A DNA stretch of 64,000 bases, from the NCBI RefSeq assembly GCF_021390245.1, contig NZ_JAJUXH010000022.1:53826-117825 (forward strand), read 5' to 3'. Shown here piece after piece: positions 1-9,739 of the stretch; positions within the stretch are counted from its first letter, which is position 1, and each line of letters opens with the position of its first letter. The position numbers and the translations under genes were made by a program. The notes below the pieces were generated by a model. It was not told the origin of the DNA, ran no database searches, and was given only the letters and a program-made list of their open reading frames with translations. The DNA comes from Dyadobacter sp. CY323 (lineage in GTDB: Bacteria > Bacteroidota > Bacteroidia > Cytophagales > Spirosomataceae).

Positions 1-2
1 GT

Positions 3-836
3 TTCCAAATGTTTGCCGTTATGTTAGAAACACAAGTCACCGAATTATTGGAAGCGATAAGCCGCGATTTTGCAGCCACAAAAATTATCATTTATGGGGA
101 GCTTTTCGGGGGAATCTACCCGCACCCCGACATTCAGGTTATCATGGAAGTGAGTGCCATTCAAACAGGTATTTTCTATTCACCAGATATCCGTTTCTAT
201 GCGTACGATATCGCAACGGAAGACCAGGAATCCTCCATTAAAAAATATCTGAGCTACGAAACTGCCATTGCCTATTTTCAAAAATTCGATATTCCATTTG
301 CTGTGCCATTGAAAAAAGGGAAGCTTTCGGAAGTACTGAATTTTGACCTGAGAATGGAAAGCCCGATCCCCTTTCAACTTGGATTACCTCCGATACCCGC
401 GAATTTTATCGAAGGCATTGTGATAAAACCTTTTGGGGATATCCCGCCGGGGACATTCAATAGTAGACCGATACTTAAAATAAAAAACCCTGAATTCCAG
501 GAGAACGAAAGATTCCACCAGGCACAAAAATGGTCACACGTGCCCCAAATCAGCACTTTCTCCGAGGAGCTGGATTTTATATTGCCCGAGTTAAGGAAAT
601 ACATAACCCTAAACAGATTGAATAGTGCAATCTCAAAAATTGGAAGTTTGAGCTCGGAAAACAATACAACAAACATTGTAAACGAATTTCTGGAAGATGT
701 GTTCACCGATTTCAACCACATCAATGATAATCTTCTTCATGAGTTTGGCGACCAGCAAATTCAGTGGCTCAATGGCCGGATCAAAAACGATATTTTACAT
801 TTGATCGCTACCGTCATTAACAAGACTAGCTTTTAA
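3..836 (+). CDS. RNA ligase, Rnl2-type (5' partial)
   Basis: The reading frame is open to the left edge, so the N-terminus, including the expected KxDG adenylation motif, lies outside the window. What remains has the later nucleotidyltransferase motifs in order: IYGELFGG (motif III/IIIa-like), EGIVIKP (motif IV) and ILKIKNPEF (motif V, with the paired lysines). About 100 residues follow, as in the C-terminal domain of T4 Rnl2-type ligases. Such enzymes seal nicks in double-stranded RNA through an AMP intermediate. The ATG at position 9 is probably internal. The 3' end overlaps the convergent aminotransferase gene by 11 bases. The substrate and role in this bacterium cannot be told from the sequence. 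Confidence 0.75.
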   Translation, partial: FQMFAVMLETQVTELLEAISRDFAATKIIIYGELFGGIYPHPDIQVIMEVSAIQTGIFYSPDIRFYAYDIATEDQESSIKKYLSYETAIAYFQKFDIPFAVPLKKGKLSEVLNFDLRMESPIPFQLGLPPIPANFIEGIVIKPFGDIPPGTFNSRPILKIKNPEFQENERFHQAQKWSHVPQISTFSEELDFILPELRKYITLNRLNSAISKIGSLSSENNTTNIVNEFLEDVFTDFNHINDNLLHEFGDQQIQWLNGRIKNDILHLIATVINKTSF

Positions 837-2043
837 CCACTCCCTGAATCTTCAGAATCGCCCTCACAAAACCTTCCATATCTTCCGTTTCCCCCAACAT
901 CGCATGTTGTAAAATCCACACGGCATCTGTATGGCAAGCCTGCTCGGCGACCGGGCAGTATACATTGCTGTAATCTGCGGTTTCGGGGATGGCGTAGCAC
1001 ATGAAGTTTTTGTTTTGAAACAAGGGCTGCTTGTACAAGGGATGTGGATACCCTTTGAAACAAGGCACGCCTTCTGCTGCCAGCGTTTCGGCAAATTCGT
1101 TTTTTGTTAATCCGCCGAATTTGGATGCGTCGTATTTGAAAATATAAATGTGATAGCCATGCATCGTAATCTCCTCGCCTCGCCGCAAAGGCGTAATACC
1201 CTCGACATCAGCCAACAATTGGTTCAGATACAATCCATTTTCATTCCGTTTCTGCGTCTGGCCTTCCAATCTTTTCAATTGTTCCGAAAGCAGAACCGCC
1301 TGCATTTGTGTGATCCGGTAATTGCAGCCCGGATTGTAGTGATCATACCATTGTCCACTCTCGATCCGGCCCACATTACGGAGTGAATGCATCATCGCGT
1401 ACAATTCGTCGTCGTCCGTAATAACAATACCGCCTTCACCAGACGTCAGGTTTTTGGAGGATTGAAAACTAAAACTGCCGACATCTCCGATTGAGCCTAG
1501 TTTTTTGCCCTTATATTCTGCGCCATGCGCATGCGCCGCATCTTCAATAACTCTCAAACCATACCGTCGGGCGATCTCCATAATCGCGTCCATGTCACAG
1601 GCAAGTCCACCAAAATGCACCGGGATAATCACTTTTGTCCGCTCCGTGATCGCCGCTTCGATGGCGGCCGGACTGATATTAAAAGTTTCAGGGTCAATAT
1701 CGACAAAAACGGGAACACAGTTACATTCAATCACCGAAGAAGCAGTGGTAATGAACGTATAGGGTGGAACGATTACCTCGTCGCCGGGTTTCACGCCACA
1801 AGCGATCAATGCCAGACGCAGTGAAACGGATCCATTTACGCAGGTAATGGCGTACTTGCTGCCGCAGTAGGCTGCAAATGCATTTTCGAACCTGGCAACT
1901 TCGTCGGCACAATCCGGGTTTCCCCATTTTCCGCTTTGGACAATTGAGGCAACCGCATTGACTTCATTTTCATCAAATATAGGCCAATCGAACGCTTTTG
2001 TGATGGTTTTGTCGCCGCCGTTTATCGCCAGGTTTTCTTTCAT
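826..2043 (-). CDS. DegT/DnrJ/EryC1/StrS family PLP aminotransferase
   Basis: The protein has 405 residues, a normal length for the family. It has the fold-type I core with the cofactor aspartate in EDAAHAHG (about residue 168) and the internal aldimine lysine in SFQSSKNLTSGEGG (about residue 197). PPYTFITTASS and the C-terminal HPLYKQPLF-type stretch also fit. Family members transaminate keto-sugars or cyclitols in glycan and secondary-metabolite pathways. No nucleotide-sugar genes sit beside it, so the substrate is unknown. It is transcribed away from the membrane protein at 2173 and runs convergently into the RNA ligase gene. Confidence 0.85.
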   Translation of the reverse strand: MKENLAINGGDKTITKAFDWPIFDENEVNAVASIVQSGKWGNPDCADEVARFENAFAAYCGSKYAITCVNGSVSLRLALIACGVKPGDEVIVPPYTFITTASSVIECNCVPVFVDIDPETFNISPAAIEAAITERTKVIIPVHFGGLACDMDAIMEIARRYGLRVIEDAAHAHGAEYKGKKLGSIGDVGSFSFQSSKNLTSGEGGIVITDDDELYAMMHSLRNVGRIESGQWYDHYNPGCNYRITQMQAVLLSEQLKRLEGQTQKRNENGLYLNQLLADVEGITPLRRGEEITMHGYHIYIFKYDASKFGGLTKNEFAETLAAEGVPCFKGYPHPLYKQPLFQNKNFMCYAIPETADYSNVYCPVAEQACHTDAVWILQHAMLGETEDMEGFVRAILKIQGVVKS

Positions 2044-2172
2044 ATCCGTGTTTTAAATCCTGCTTTTCATACTCAAAATTTTGCGTTTCAGGCTACTACC
2101 GACGCCCGTTGAACTACGCATAGTCCATTTTCTTCATGTTTCAGTATTGTCTCAAAGCGATTGATTCTAAAA

Positions 2173-3459
2173 ATGAACAACAGACAACTGCTGTATATAC
2201 TTCTGATTTCAGGAATGTCACTTGGAACTGCCTGGGCTATACGCGGACAATTCGGTCACGAACAAGGCGCAGCCTGGGCCGGCGGCATCGGCGGGTTATG
2301 CATTGTGCTTCTTTCCAAAAGACCGGATTGGTACGCCAAAGCATTCCAGCTTTCGGTTGCATCCGCAGCCGGCTGGGGAATCGGCGGGATCATTAGTTAT
2401 GGTAAAGTGGTGGGCTATGCCCGTGGGCTCGACTTCGGAAATGTGTATTATGGTTTGTTGATGTTGTTCGTCATCGGCGGCTTATTTGGATTGATCGGCG
2501 GTGGATTGTTTGGACTTACCATGGCTTCGAATCGCGAAAAGCCGGTAAAATGGCCGCAGCTGATCGTTCAAATGACGGCGGGAGCGATCATCTTTTACTA
2601 TTTCCTGATCGAGCAGCTGGGCTGGCTGATGACTCCGCCGCGCTCTGAGGCCTGGGCAGCCGCATTCGGAATGTGTATCGCATTGTTCTGGTATATGATC
2701 AGGAACAAACAATATTCCGCAATACGCGTCGCGATTTTCGCAGGGTTAGGTGGCGGTTTCGGTTTTGCATTTGGCAATTTCCTGCAGGTAATGGGCAGTG
2801 TTTCGGGGATTAAATTCAATTTCTGGAACGTAATGGAATACTCAATCGGCTTTTTTGGAGGCATTGGAATGGCTTATGGCACCTTCACAAGTCATTGGGA
2901 CAAATCGGATGAAACCGTTTCAAAAACCAATCTCATTGGCCCTATCGTCATTCTCACACTGATCATCCCTTTCGTAGTTTGGGACCAGTCATTTGAAACG
3001 GATCGGCTTGTAGGAATAATCAGTTCGTTTGACCCATTTACAAATGCTGAATCCATCGCACGGAATGTACAATGGATCGCCTTTTTACTGATCCCAGCAT
3101 TCGCCGGTTACAGTCTCTATCGATTTTATTTCAAAAGTGAATGGCAATCAGCTCAGCTGGTCAGAAAGCATTTACAGCAATTCTTCCTTATCAATCTGGG
3201 CTTATATGCCATTTTCAGCGTGCTGATTACCGGCGCATTCATGAGCCTTTACCGCAGTGAACAATATCTATACATTGCCAATCTGGTGGTCGTCGGGCTG
3301 TTAATCAACAAGTTAGAGCCTTCATTCACAAACCGCGGACTAAACCTGGGTCGCTGGACGTTAAATTTTATTTTTATCCTGGCATTCTTAGCCATTCTTA
3401 CAGCAGTGGCAGTAAGTTCTCACGGCGAATTGAAAGGGGCGAATCTCCGGTTCGAGTAG
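2173..3459 (+). CDS. polytopic inner-membrane protein of unknown function
   Basis: The protein has about 428 residues and many hydrophobic, glycine-rich segments, roughly ten or more membrane spans. It begins with an AWAIRGQFGHEQG stretch and ends with four or five more helices. I chose the ATG at 2173, because the in-frame codon at 2161 is TTG. I recognise no transporter signature or catalytic motif. The family appears to be one of the conserved membrane proteins of Bacteroidota, but I cannot assign a function. The gene is divergent from the aminotransferase and convergent with the phosphoesterase gene, with three bases between the two stop codons. Confidence 0.65.
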   Translation: MNNRQLLYILLISGMSLGTAWAIRGQFGHEQGAAWAGGIGGLCIVLLSKRPDWYAKAFQLSVASAAGWGIGGIISYGKVVGYARGLDFGNVYYGLLMLFVIGGLFGLIGGGLFGLTMASNREKPVKWPQLIVQMTAGAIIFYYFLIEQLGWLMTPPRSEAWAAAFGMCIALFWYMIRNKQYSAIRVAIFAGLGGGFGFAFGNFLQVMGSVSGIKFNFWNVMEYSIGFFGGIGMAYGTFTSHWDKSDETVSKTNLIGPIVILTLIIPFVVWDQSFETDRLVGIISSFDPFTNAESIARNVQWIAFLLIPAFAGYSLYRFYFKSEWQSAQLVRKHLQQFFLINLGLYAIFSVLITGAFMSLYRSEQYLYIANLVVVGLLINKLEPSFTNRGLNLGRWTLNFIFILAFLAILTAVAVSSHGELKGANLRFE

Positions 3460-3462
3460 TGC

Positions 3463-5238
3463 TTATTTTTTGATCACCAACTGATCTTTTACATTTCCGT
3501 CCGGATCATAACATGTGTAATTCAGTGTATTTCCATTGATCGAAATGTGCTGGTACAGAGGCCCATCCTTATACCTCGCGACCGCATAATCCTCTTCCGG
3601 CCAGCGCACCTGCTTGCCCGGAATGCTGATCGACATCGTGTATATCGTCCCTTTCGAAGGTGAACCGACAGGTTTTTTATTAAACATCGGTTTGGTACGC
3701 AGGTAATAATGCATATGCCCGTTCATGACCATATCCACGTGGTATTTATCAAAAAGTGAGCACCATTCCCGCATAATTTCATCATAAGGTTCCTCGAAGT
3801 TATAAGGTGGAAAATGGAACATTGCAAACTTCCATTTCGCGTTACTTTTCTTCAACTGCTCCTCCACCCACGCACTTTGCTGCGGAACAGATAACGTCGC
3901 ATCGAGCATTAAAAACAGCGCATCCTGATAGCTGAACGCATAGGTCATTTCCGACGGCTGTTTCGCCGGCCCGTTTTCAGGCAGACTGAACATTTCCTTA
4001 TACATCCACGCACCCAGCCCATCCTGGCTGTCGTGATTCCCCGGAACCGGCATCAATGGTTTAGTCGTAAACGTGTTGCCCCCGTGTGCCCAAAGCTGGT
4101 CCCAGTCGTCGCGGTTTAATCCGGTACTTACCAGATCCCCGGCGATAGAAAAGAAAGCCGTTTCAGGATGCCGTTTTACAGATTTTTGCGCCATTTCGCC
4201 CCAGATCGGCGAGTAATGCGTATCTCCGAACCAGATAAACGAAAAGCCTTCATTTTTAACAGAAGCGGTTTTGAAAGATGCTGGCACCGTCCATTTCCCT
4301 GGTTCAGAACAAATTGAATAATGGTATAATGTACCCGGTTTAAGATCTTTCAGTGTAGAAGTAAAGCGTTTTACATACCGATCATTCTGCAAAAGCCTGT
4401 CCTCCATTTCAAATGCGGAGGCATCATTGAACAAAGTGTCCGTCTTCTCTGGAATCCAATATTTCACTTTGCCTGATTTCGCTTTAAAATTACTTCTCCA
4501 TTGAACGTTCACCGAACTGGTCGGATCGCTACTCCACGTCAGGATTATCTGATCGGGGTTCTCGGACGAAGGTGTTGCTGTTTTTCGGAATGCCTGCACT
4601 AAATGTGCTTCTCTTGCACGTCCTCGCACAGTCGTAAAAAGTGTTTGTCCGGTAAGCTGTTCGGGGACTTCTGTGAGGATCAATCCGTCCCAGTCATGAT
4701 AGGTGAATGCACCTTTTTGCAGGGTACCCAACGAATATTCCGAAGGCGTCACCTGCGTAATCGTCAGTTTTTGATCACTATCCTGAGGCGCGACGCTGAT
4801 AAAGTAAACCGGCCTGTGTTTGTCAAATCCATTGATTCCCAGACCGACCGTACCCTCATCAAAATCCTTTTTCCACACTTCATAGGTATACTCTTCATTC
4901 TTCACAAACACGTCAGTCTTTATAAATCCGCTTTTTGCGAGCCAGAAAGGCACTACTTTCTGAGCCGTGTCCCGCATTAATGAAACGGTAACGGGTACAC
5001 TGGCATTAAATGACCAAAACTTCGTGGCTAGTATTTCTTTTTCTTCATCACTCAGCGAACTGAGAATGTAACTTTCAGAAATCGTGTCCAGCTGTGCCGC
5101 TGAAAGTTTTTCGTAAAACCGTGTCACGGCACGATCGATAACTTCCTTGACTGTCCCGGAAACAGGCTCCTTTTTCGGTTGGCAAGACATGAATGTGCCT
5201 GCCAGCAGAATGGCTAGTATTATAACCTTCAATTGCAT
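3463..5238 (-). CDS. purple-acid-phosphatase-like metallophosphoesterase lipoprotein
   Basis: A lipoprotein signal ends in TFMSC (Cys19). A helical N-terminal region of about 200 residues follows, then a fibronectin-III/purple-acid-phosphatase N-domain-like segment (about 225-325), then a calcineurin-like phosphoesterase domain. Metal-binding motifs are visible in order: WFGDTH (D339), AGDLVSTG (D368), PGNHDS (N401, H402), FHFPPY (H475) and NGHMHYY (H508, H510). The protein should be anchored in the cell envelope and hydrolyse phosphate esters. It is the last gene of the run SusC-SusD-ceramidase-like-PqaA-like, 17 bases after the previous stop, so it is probably co-transcribed. Exact substrate unknown. 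Confidence 0.82.
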   Translation of the reverse strand: MQLKVIILAILLAGTFMSCQPKKEPVSGTVKEVIDRAVTRFYEKLSAAQLDTISESYILSSLSDEEKEILATKFWSFNASVPVTVSLMRDTAQKVVPFWLAKSGFIKTDVFVKNEEYTYEVWKKDFDEGTVGLGINGFDKHRPVYFISVAPQDSDQKLTITQVTPSEYSLGTLQKGAFTYHDWDGLILTEVPEQLTGQTLFTTVRGRAREAHLVQAFRKTATPSSENPDQIILTWSSDPTSSVNVQWRSNFKAKSGKVKYWIPEKTDTLFNDASAFEMEDRLLQNDRYVKRFTSTLKDLKPGTLYHYSICSEPGKWTVPASFKTASVKNEGFSFIWFGDTHYSPIWGEMAQKSVKRHPETAFFSIAGDLVSTGLNRDDWDQLWAHGGNTFTTKPLMPVPGNHDSQDGLGAWMYKEMFSLPENGPAKQPSEMTYAFSYQDALFLMLDATLSVPQQSAWVEEQLKKSNAKWKFAMFHFPPYNFEEPYDEIMREWCSLFDKYHVDMVMNGHMHYYLRTKPMFNKKPVGSPSKGTIYTMSISIPGKQVRWPEEDYAVARYKDGPLYQHISINGNTLNYTCYDPDGNVKDQLVIKK

Positions 5239-5255
5239 TTCGTTTTTTGAATTAA

Positions 5256-6614
5256 TTATAGCAGTGCTTTGCTGCTGGTCAGGAACACGCGGGTACTTTC
5301 GGTGTAGGTATCGCCTTTCGGGGTCCTGTATTTCAAATCCACGTAAAAAGCACGGAAACCGCTTGCCGGGAAAGTTGATGATACTTTTACGGACGATTGC
5401 TTTTTGATACCCAAGCTTTTACTTGTCCATTGATCATTTCGCAAATCCTGATCTGTAGAATTGGCTGACCACAGGATCACATCTTCCAAGACATCCGGCG
5501 ACGTTTTAATGGTAAGGTTCACTGTTTTGTTGCTTACCGTTTGCGTCCATTTACATTCCGTATATGGTTTTTTATTAATGGTCGAACCAAAAAAAGCGCT
5601 CAATGCTTCCATGGCCTGTACACCGTCGCCCAGATCGTGACCGGCATTCGGAACGTAATGCAGCATGTTGTTTCCGGGAATTTTATCCAGATAGTTTTTG
5701 ATATTATCCACCACCCAGTATTCGTCATTGGTCCCCATAAAAATCATCTTCGGCATGGTCAGTTTAGCTCGGTACGAATAGGGATCGATCATCGCGGTAA
5801 TGGCCTCTCCATCGGCTGAGCCGGTGGATTGCGGAATGCCCAGCTTCACATAATCTTCGATCTGAATGCTATACTCGCCCCAGGATTTGATCTGGTAGTC
5901 CAAACTTACCGGCATATTCAACACATCGATCACCATAGGCGCAATCGCCTCCACCCTTTTATCACTTGCCCCGGTAAGCCAGGTTGTCCAGCCGCGTTTC
6001 GACGCTCCGGTCACCACAAATTTGTCAATCGTGTGATTCAATTTTTCTTTTGAAAACTGCTGAACGGCGTCCATTGCCTTCACGGCACTTTTCACCATCG
6101 GAAAAAGCAGCGGCCAGCTGTAATCCTTGTCTTTTTTGAAGTTATGTAAGGTATAGGAAATCAGCGCATCCTCGGTAAGATCGCCAAAGAAAGGCTGGTT
6201 CGGCGTCTGTTTCAGCAATGCAACAATGGCCTGGTTCGTCTCCACCACTTTGCCGAGCGACGCGTACATTTTGTCGTCTTTTTTACTGTTCCAATTCGGC
6301 AGCTCATTGGTATTGGAGCCTCCTGTGATAAAAAGCAATGCATCATCGTGCTTGTTTTCTTTTGGAACAATGAGGGTTAACTGGTGTGTCCAGGTAAACT
6401 CCCGCCATTTCTGAGAGGTCAGCAGCAGATTGTAAATCGTCAGATCACCTCGTTGGAAAGTTTCCTTAAGCTCCCATTTAAACGTTTTATCCCCATTTGC
6501 GAGATAACTTTCAAGGGCGTTTTCAGGTGTAATTTTTTGTGCAAATAAATGATTGACACTGAGAATGTTGATGAAAAGCACTAGCAATGCAATGCGCAAA
6601 TTTTTCAATTTCAT
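5256..6614 (-). CDS. PhoPQ-activated pathogenicity-related (PqaA-like) hydrolase
   Basis: The protein has 452 residues with a signal peptide ending near LFAQ. The core matches the PhoPQ-related family: ITGGSNTNELP near the start of the fold, SYTLHNF, then VTGASKRGWTTWLTG with a probable nucleophile serine in GASKRG, and PNAGHDLGDG as the likely catalytic histidine region. The family is an alpha/beta-hydrolase relative first named from a PhoP/PhoQ-regulated Salmonella gene, and its substrate is not settled. A C-terminal beta-rich domain of about 100 residues follows the hydrolase core. It lies between the ceramidase-like gene (26-base gap) and the phosphoesterase gene and is inferred to be exported to the periplasm. 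Confidence 0.82.
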   Translation of the reverse strand: MKLKNLRIALLVLFINILSVNHLFAQKITPENALESYLANGDKTFKWELKETFQRGDLTIYNLLLTSQKWREFTWTHQLTLIVPKENKHDDALLFITGGSNTNELPNWNSKKDDKMYASLGKVVETNQAIVALLKQTPNQPFFGDLTEDALISYTLHNFKKDKDYSWPLLFPMVKSAVKAMDAVQQFSKEKLNHTIDKFVVTGASKRGWTTWLTGASDKRVEAIAPMVIDVLNMPVSLDYQIKSWGEYSIQIEDYVKLGIPQSTGSADGEAITAMIDPYSYRAKLTMPKMIFMGTNDEYWVVDNIKNYLDKIPGNNMLHYVPNAGHDLGDGVQAMEALSAFFGSTINKKPYTECKWTQTVSNKTVNLTIKTSPDVLEDVILWSANSTDQDLRNDQWTSKSLGIKKQSSVKVSSTFPASGFRAFYVDLKYRTPKGDTYTESTRVFLTSSKALL

Positions 6615-6639
6615 ACAATACGGATTGTTAATTGGGAGG

Positions 6640-7959
6640 TCATTTTACTTCTTCTGGTTTCGGGCCATCCCGTCGGGAGCCTTCCGATCCGGAGCCTTCC
6701 GGCCAGGGACTTTCCTTAATTAGTTTGAGGGCTTGTTCGATGTAAATCTCGCCGGTCATCTCGCCCAGACTTGTCCGGCTCACATACTCATACCTTTTAA
6801 AACTATTAAAATCCACTTTTGTCAGCATATACCCAAACGCATCGTTGGTCAGGCCAAACAAAAAAGGCTGTTTTGTATTCATATGTCTTTTCACGTAAAA
6901 CCCGATATTCGGTAGCGCCTCGCCGGGAATGGAGAGGATTTGAGCGGTGCCGATATTCAGGAGATTAAGCTGGGTGGCGATCCGGTTTTCACCGGCCATT
7001 TCATTTTTTATCGGTGATTTTTGTAGAATGTACCGCATGATCTCGGAATCTACCGGAAATTCTATCTTCCTGGCGGTGCAGTAGAGTTGTGGATTTTCCA
7101 GTACCGGCGCATTTTTCACAATTCTTAATGCTTCATCCGCCAGCAACTCGCCTATCCGTTTGCATTCATTCCAGTCGTTGGCTTCCTTTCCGTTTTCAAG
7201 CCGGACGTCCGCAGTCACCATACCCCCTTGTGCCCCATTCATAAAAACGGCCACTCCACCGCCCTGAGCCTCAATCCGGTCGTATAACGGGCCACATAGG
7301 TCGGGACTTAATATTCCCCGTCCCGAACCGATTACCTCGGGATGGATTGCATAATTAACCAAAGTGGCGATCGGAGTTCCTTTTTTGGCACCCGAAGTGG
7401 CAATTGCCTGTATTACCCCGCAACGCGGATCATAAAGTTGGTCTGCATAATAATTGTAAGCGATTTTCCCTTTGGCCTCACCTACTGCTATTTTCAAGGA
7501 AGCATCCTGCAGATTTTTAACGGCTTCATTTACGGCATCCGCAATTTGCTGCACACATTGATCCAGGTATTTCAAATCCGCAAATGACTCTCCTTTTTCA
7601 TTCGGAAAACCATATGCATCCGGTCCGCTGTGGGTATGAGTAGCTCCGATCAGAATGTTTTCCGGTTTAATGCCTTTAATCAAAGCTCTTGATTTATTAC
7701 CAAGTGCCGCAGGCCAGCCGAGATTGTCGACGTTCACAATGGCAATCCGGACATCGCCTTTTTCAAGAACTAAGGCACGGGCATACAGCTCGCCATTTTT
7801 CTCGGTTGATTTTTTGGGTGTACCAATGCCGCCGGAAACGGGCAGAAGTGGGTTTGGTGTGATCACCCGTACTGCCGCAGCTGCCTTGAAATGCTGCGCA
7901 GCCAGGCCGTGAAACAAACTAAAAACAAAACAGAGAATGAATGCGATTGTGATTTTCAT
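6640..7959 (-). CDS. neutral/alkaline ceramidase-like secreted hydrolase
   Basis: The protein has 439 residues with a cleavable signal ending at LAAQ. It matches the N-terminal catalytic domain of neutral/alkaline non-lysosomal ceramidases: RVITPNP at the start, IGATHTHSGP carrying two probable zinc histidines, NYAIHPEVIG with a third, and FMNGAQGGMV. The usual C-terminal immunoglobulin-like domain of true ceramidases is absent, so this is the short family form and the substrate may be another amide. The last 20 or so residues (SPWPEGSGSEGSRRDGPKP) are low-complexity and encoded by a GC-rich stretch with a small internal repeat. It is preceded by SusD and followed by the PqaA-like gene. Confidence 0.78.
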   Translation of the reverse strand: MKITIAFILCFVFSLFHGLAAQHFKAAAAVRVITPNPLLPVSGGIGTPKKSTEKNGELYARALVLEKGDVRIAIVNVDNLGWPAALGNKSRALIKGIKPENILIGATHTHSGPDAYGFPNEKGESFADLKYLDQCVQQIADAVNEAVKNLQDASLKIAVGEAKGKIAYNYYADQLYDPRCGVIQAIATSGAKKGTPIATLVNYAIHPEVIGSGRGILSPDLCGPLYDRIEAQGGGVAVFMNGAQGGMVTADVRLENGKEANDWNECKRIGELLADEALRIVKNAPVLENPQLYCTARKIEFPVDSEIMRYILQKSPIKNEMAGENRIATQLNLLNIGTAQILSIPGEALPNIGFYVKRHMNTKQPFLFGLTNDAFGYMLTKVDFNSFKRYEYVSRTSLGEMTGEIYIEQALKLIKESPWPEGSGSEGSRRDGPKPEEVK

Positions 7960-8058
7960 CTCAAAGAATGTTTGATTCGTCTTTTAAAAGTAAACCGGAA
8001 CTGTCGGTACAAATCGGACAGCCCCGGTTTCAATTACTTCACCTTAATTCAAATTACA

Positions 8059-9702
8059 CTACCAGGGTTTGCCAGTTCCTTGTATCAGCCATGGTTTCGA
8101 CCAGGCGCTATTTCCTTTGTCGGCCTGAGAATAAGCGGTTATTTCCAACTTACTCACCGCCGCCTCTGCATTTGCCTTGTTGATACGCAGCTCATCCTGC
8201 ATGTAGTAGAACCTTACCGGCAACACATTTCTTTTCGCCGCAGGGCCTGCTTTCAACTCCGGAAAACCAGTCCTTCTGAAATCAAACCAGGCTTCGGTTG
8301 CAGCAGTCCAGCTTGCGATCCATTTCTGTTCGATCACCTGCTTGATGGTTTTGTCAAAAGCAACGGTTGGCTGTGCGATGTAAGCAGCATACGAACTACC
8401 CACTGTCCAGGTTTCGAAAGAAGCCTTTATCGCAGCCTCATAATGGTCTTTTGCGACACCGGCAGACCAGCCTTTCAGTCCGGCCTCCGCAAGTATAAAA
8501 TGTACTTCGGCCGCAGAGATCAGACGTGCTTTCAATAATGGCCCTTTTGCAGCTTTATAAATGTTGTTCAAAAACGACACGTGCGGGTTGAACGAAGTCT
8601 GCCCGGGAGTTGGGTTCAAATTGTAAGCCGATGGCAAAGCGGAGAAGCTCGTCGGCAGGCCTACGTATTCAGGATCCGTGTCATAAAGTGTATTTTTCAC
8701 TTTATCCGGAGAAAGAATCCGTTTTCCATCTACAATTTTGTCCGTTCCGGCAGGCTGAGTTGCGTCAACGACTAATGGTATTTCAACCTTATTAGCCCAG
8801 ATACCCAATCGCGGATCTTTCAATATCTGTAACTTTTCGACCAAAGTAGCAGCCATTTTAATGCGGCGATAATTGCTCCCGCTCGCATCAATAACTGCAT
8901 TTGCCGGCCAGGCGTCTGCTTCGGTGTTACCAGGAAATGACATCGTAGCATCATCGGAATTGCTGGTAATGATCGGGTACATCGCCGCATTGCCTGCGAT
9001 TTTTTCGATACCGGCCTTGGCAATATCGGGCTGTTTTGAAGAGAGACGCATGTAGTAACGCAGCAGCAATGAATTTGCCATTTTCCGCCATTTGGCAGGG
9101 TCGCCGCCGTAGTATACATCTACATTGTCAACGATTCCAGGGTAATCCGCTCTCGCTTTGGAAAGAAGTGTATTGGCCTTTTCAAGATCAGCAATAATGC
9201 CCGCGTAAATTTTATCCTGCGTGTCGAATGCAGGCAAGATATTCTCAGTACCACCGGTTTCTCCTTTTAGCGCATTGGTGTAAGGAGCATCTCCCCACAG
9301 ATCTGTAATGAGCCCGAACATGAAGGATTTCATCACTAGAGCAACTCCCTGGTGAAATTCATAATTCAACTCAATAGCCCTTTTGTATAAAAGGTCATTG
9401 GTTCTCAAGATGTCATAGTACTCGTTCCAGCTTTGGTTTCCACCCCAGTCGTAGTCATTATGACCACTGGACCAGGCATCCTTCTGAGTATGTTGTACAA
9501 CTCCGGCGATATCCTGATAACCCAGGTTGACGTACCTTTTTGCAGCTTCGGTCAAAACAGTCGGCATAACCAGATTCGGGTTAACGCTTTCCGGACCCAC
9601 ACCGTTGGGGTTTTCGTTCAGCTCTGAGAGATCTTTACAGGAAAAGACCAGACCAGCCAGAAGCAACGGCATGATGAGAAATTTTTTGCTAAATAGTTTC
9701 AT
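8059..9702 (-). CDS. SusD/RagB-family outer-membrane lipoprotein
   Basis: The protein has 547 residues with a lipoprotein signal ending in LVFSC (Cys22). After it comes the ELNENPNG motif typical of SusD-like_2 proteins. Further family marks are the tetratricopeptide-like helices with LITDLWGDAPYT and, near the C-terminus, EAWFDFRRTGFPEL. SusD-like proteins sit on the cell surface and act as the lid and binding partner of the adjacent SusC transporter. It lies 37 bases downstream of SusC and is surely part of the same transcription unit. What it binds cannot be read from the sequence; the neighbours suggest a lipid- or phosphate-bearing molecule rather than a polysaccharide. Confidence 0.92.
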   Translation of the reverse strand: MKLFSKKFLIMPLLLAGLVFSCKDLSELNENPNGVGPESVNPNLVMPTVLTEAAKRYVNLGYQDIAGVVQHTQKDAWSSGHNDYDWGGNQSWNEYYDILRTNDLLYKRAIELNYEFHQGVALVMKSFMFGLITDLWGDAPYTNALKGETGGTENILPAFDTQDKIYAGIIADLEKANTLLSKARADYPGIVDNVDVYYGGDPAKWRKMANSLLLRYYMRLSSKQPDIAKAGIEKIAGNAAMYPIITSNSDDATMSFPGNTEADAWPANAVIDASGSNYRRIKMAATLVEKLQILKDPRLGIWANKVEIPLVVDATQPAGTDKIVDGKRILSPDKVKNTLYDTDPEYVGLPTSFSALPSAYNLNPTPGQTSFNPHVSFLNNIYKAAKGPLLKARLISAAEVHFILAEAGLKGWSAGVAKDHYEAAIKASFETWTVGSSYAAYIAQPTVAFDKTIKQVIEQKWIASWTAATEAWFDFRRTGFPELKAGPAAKRNVLPVRFYYMQDELRINKANAEAAVSKLEITAYSQADKGNSAWSKPWLIQGTGKPW

Positions 9703-9739
9703 GAGTTTATTTATAATTAAATAGACTATCTGATTTAAA

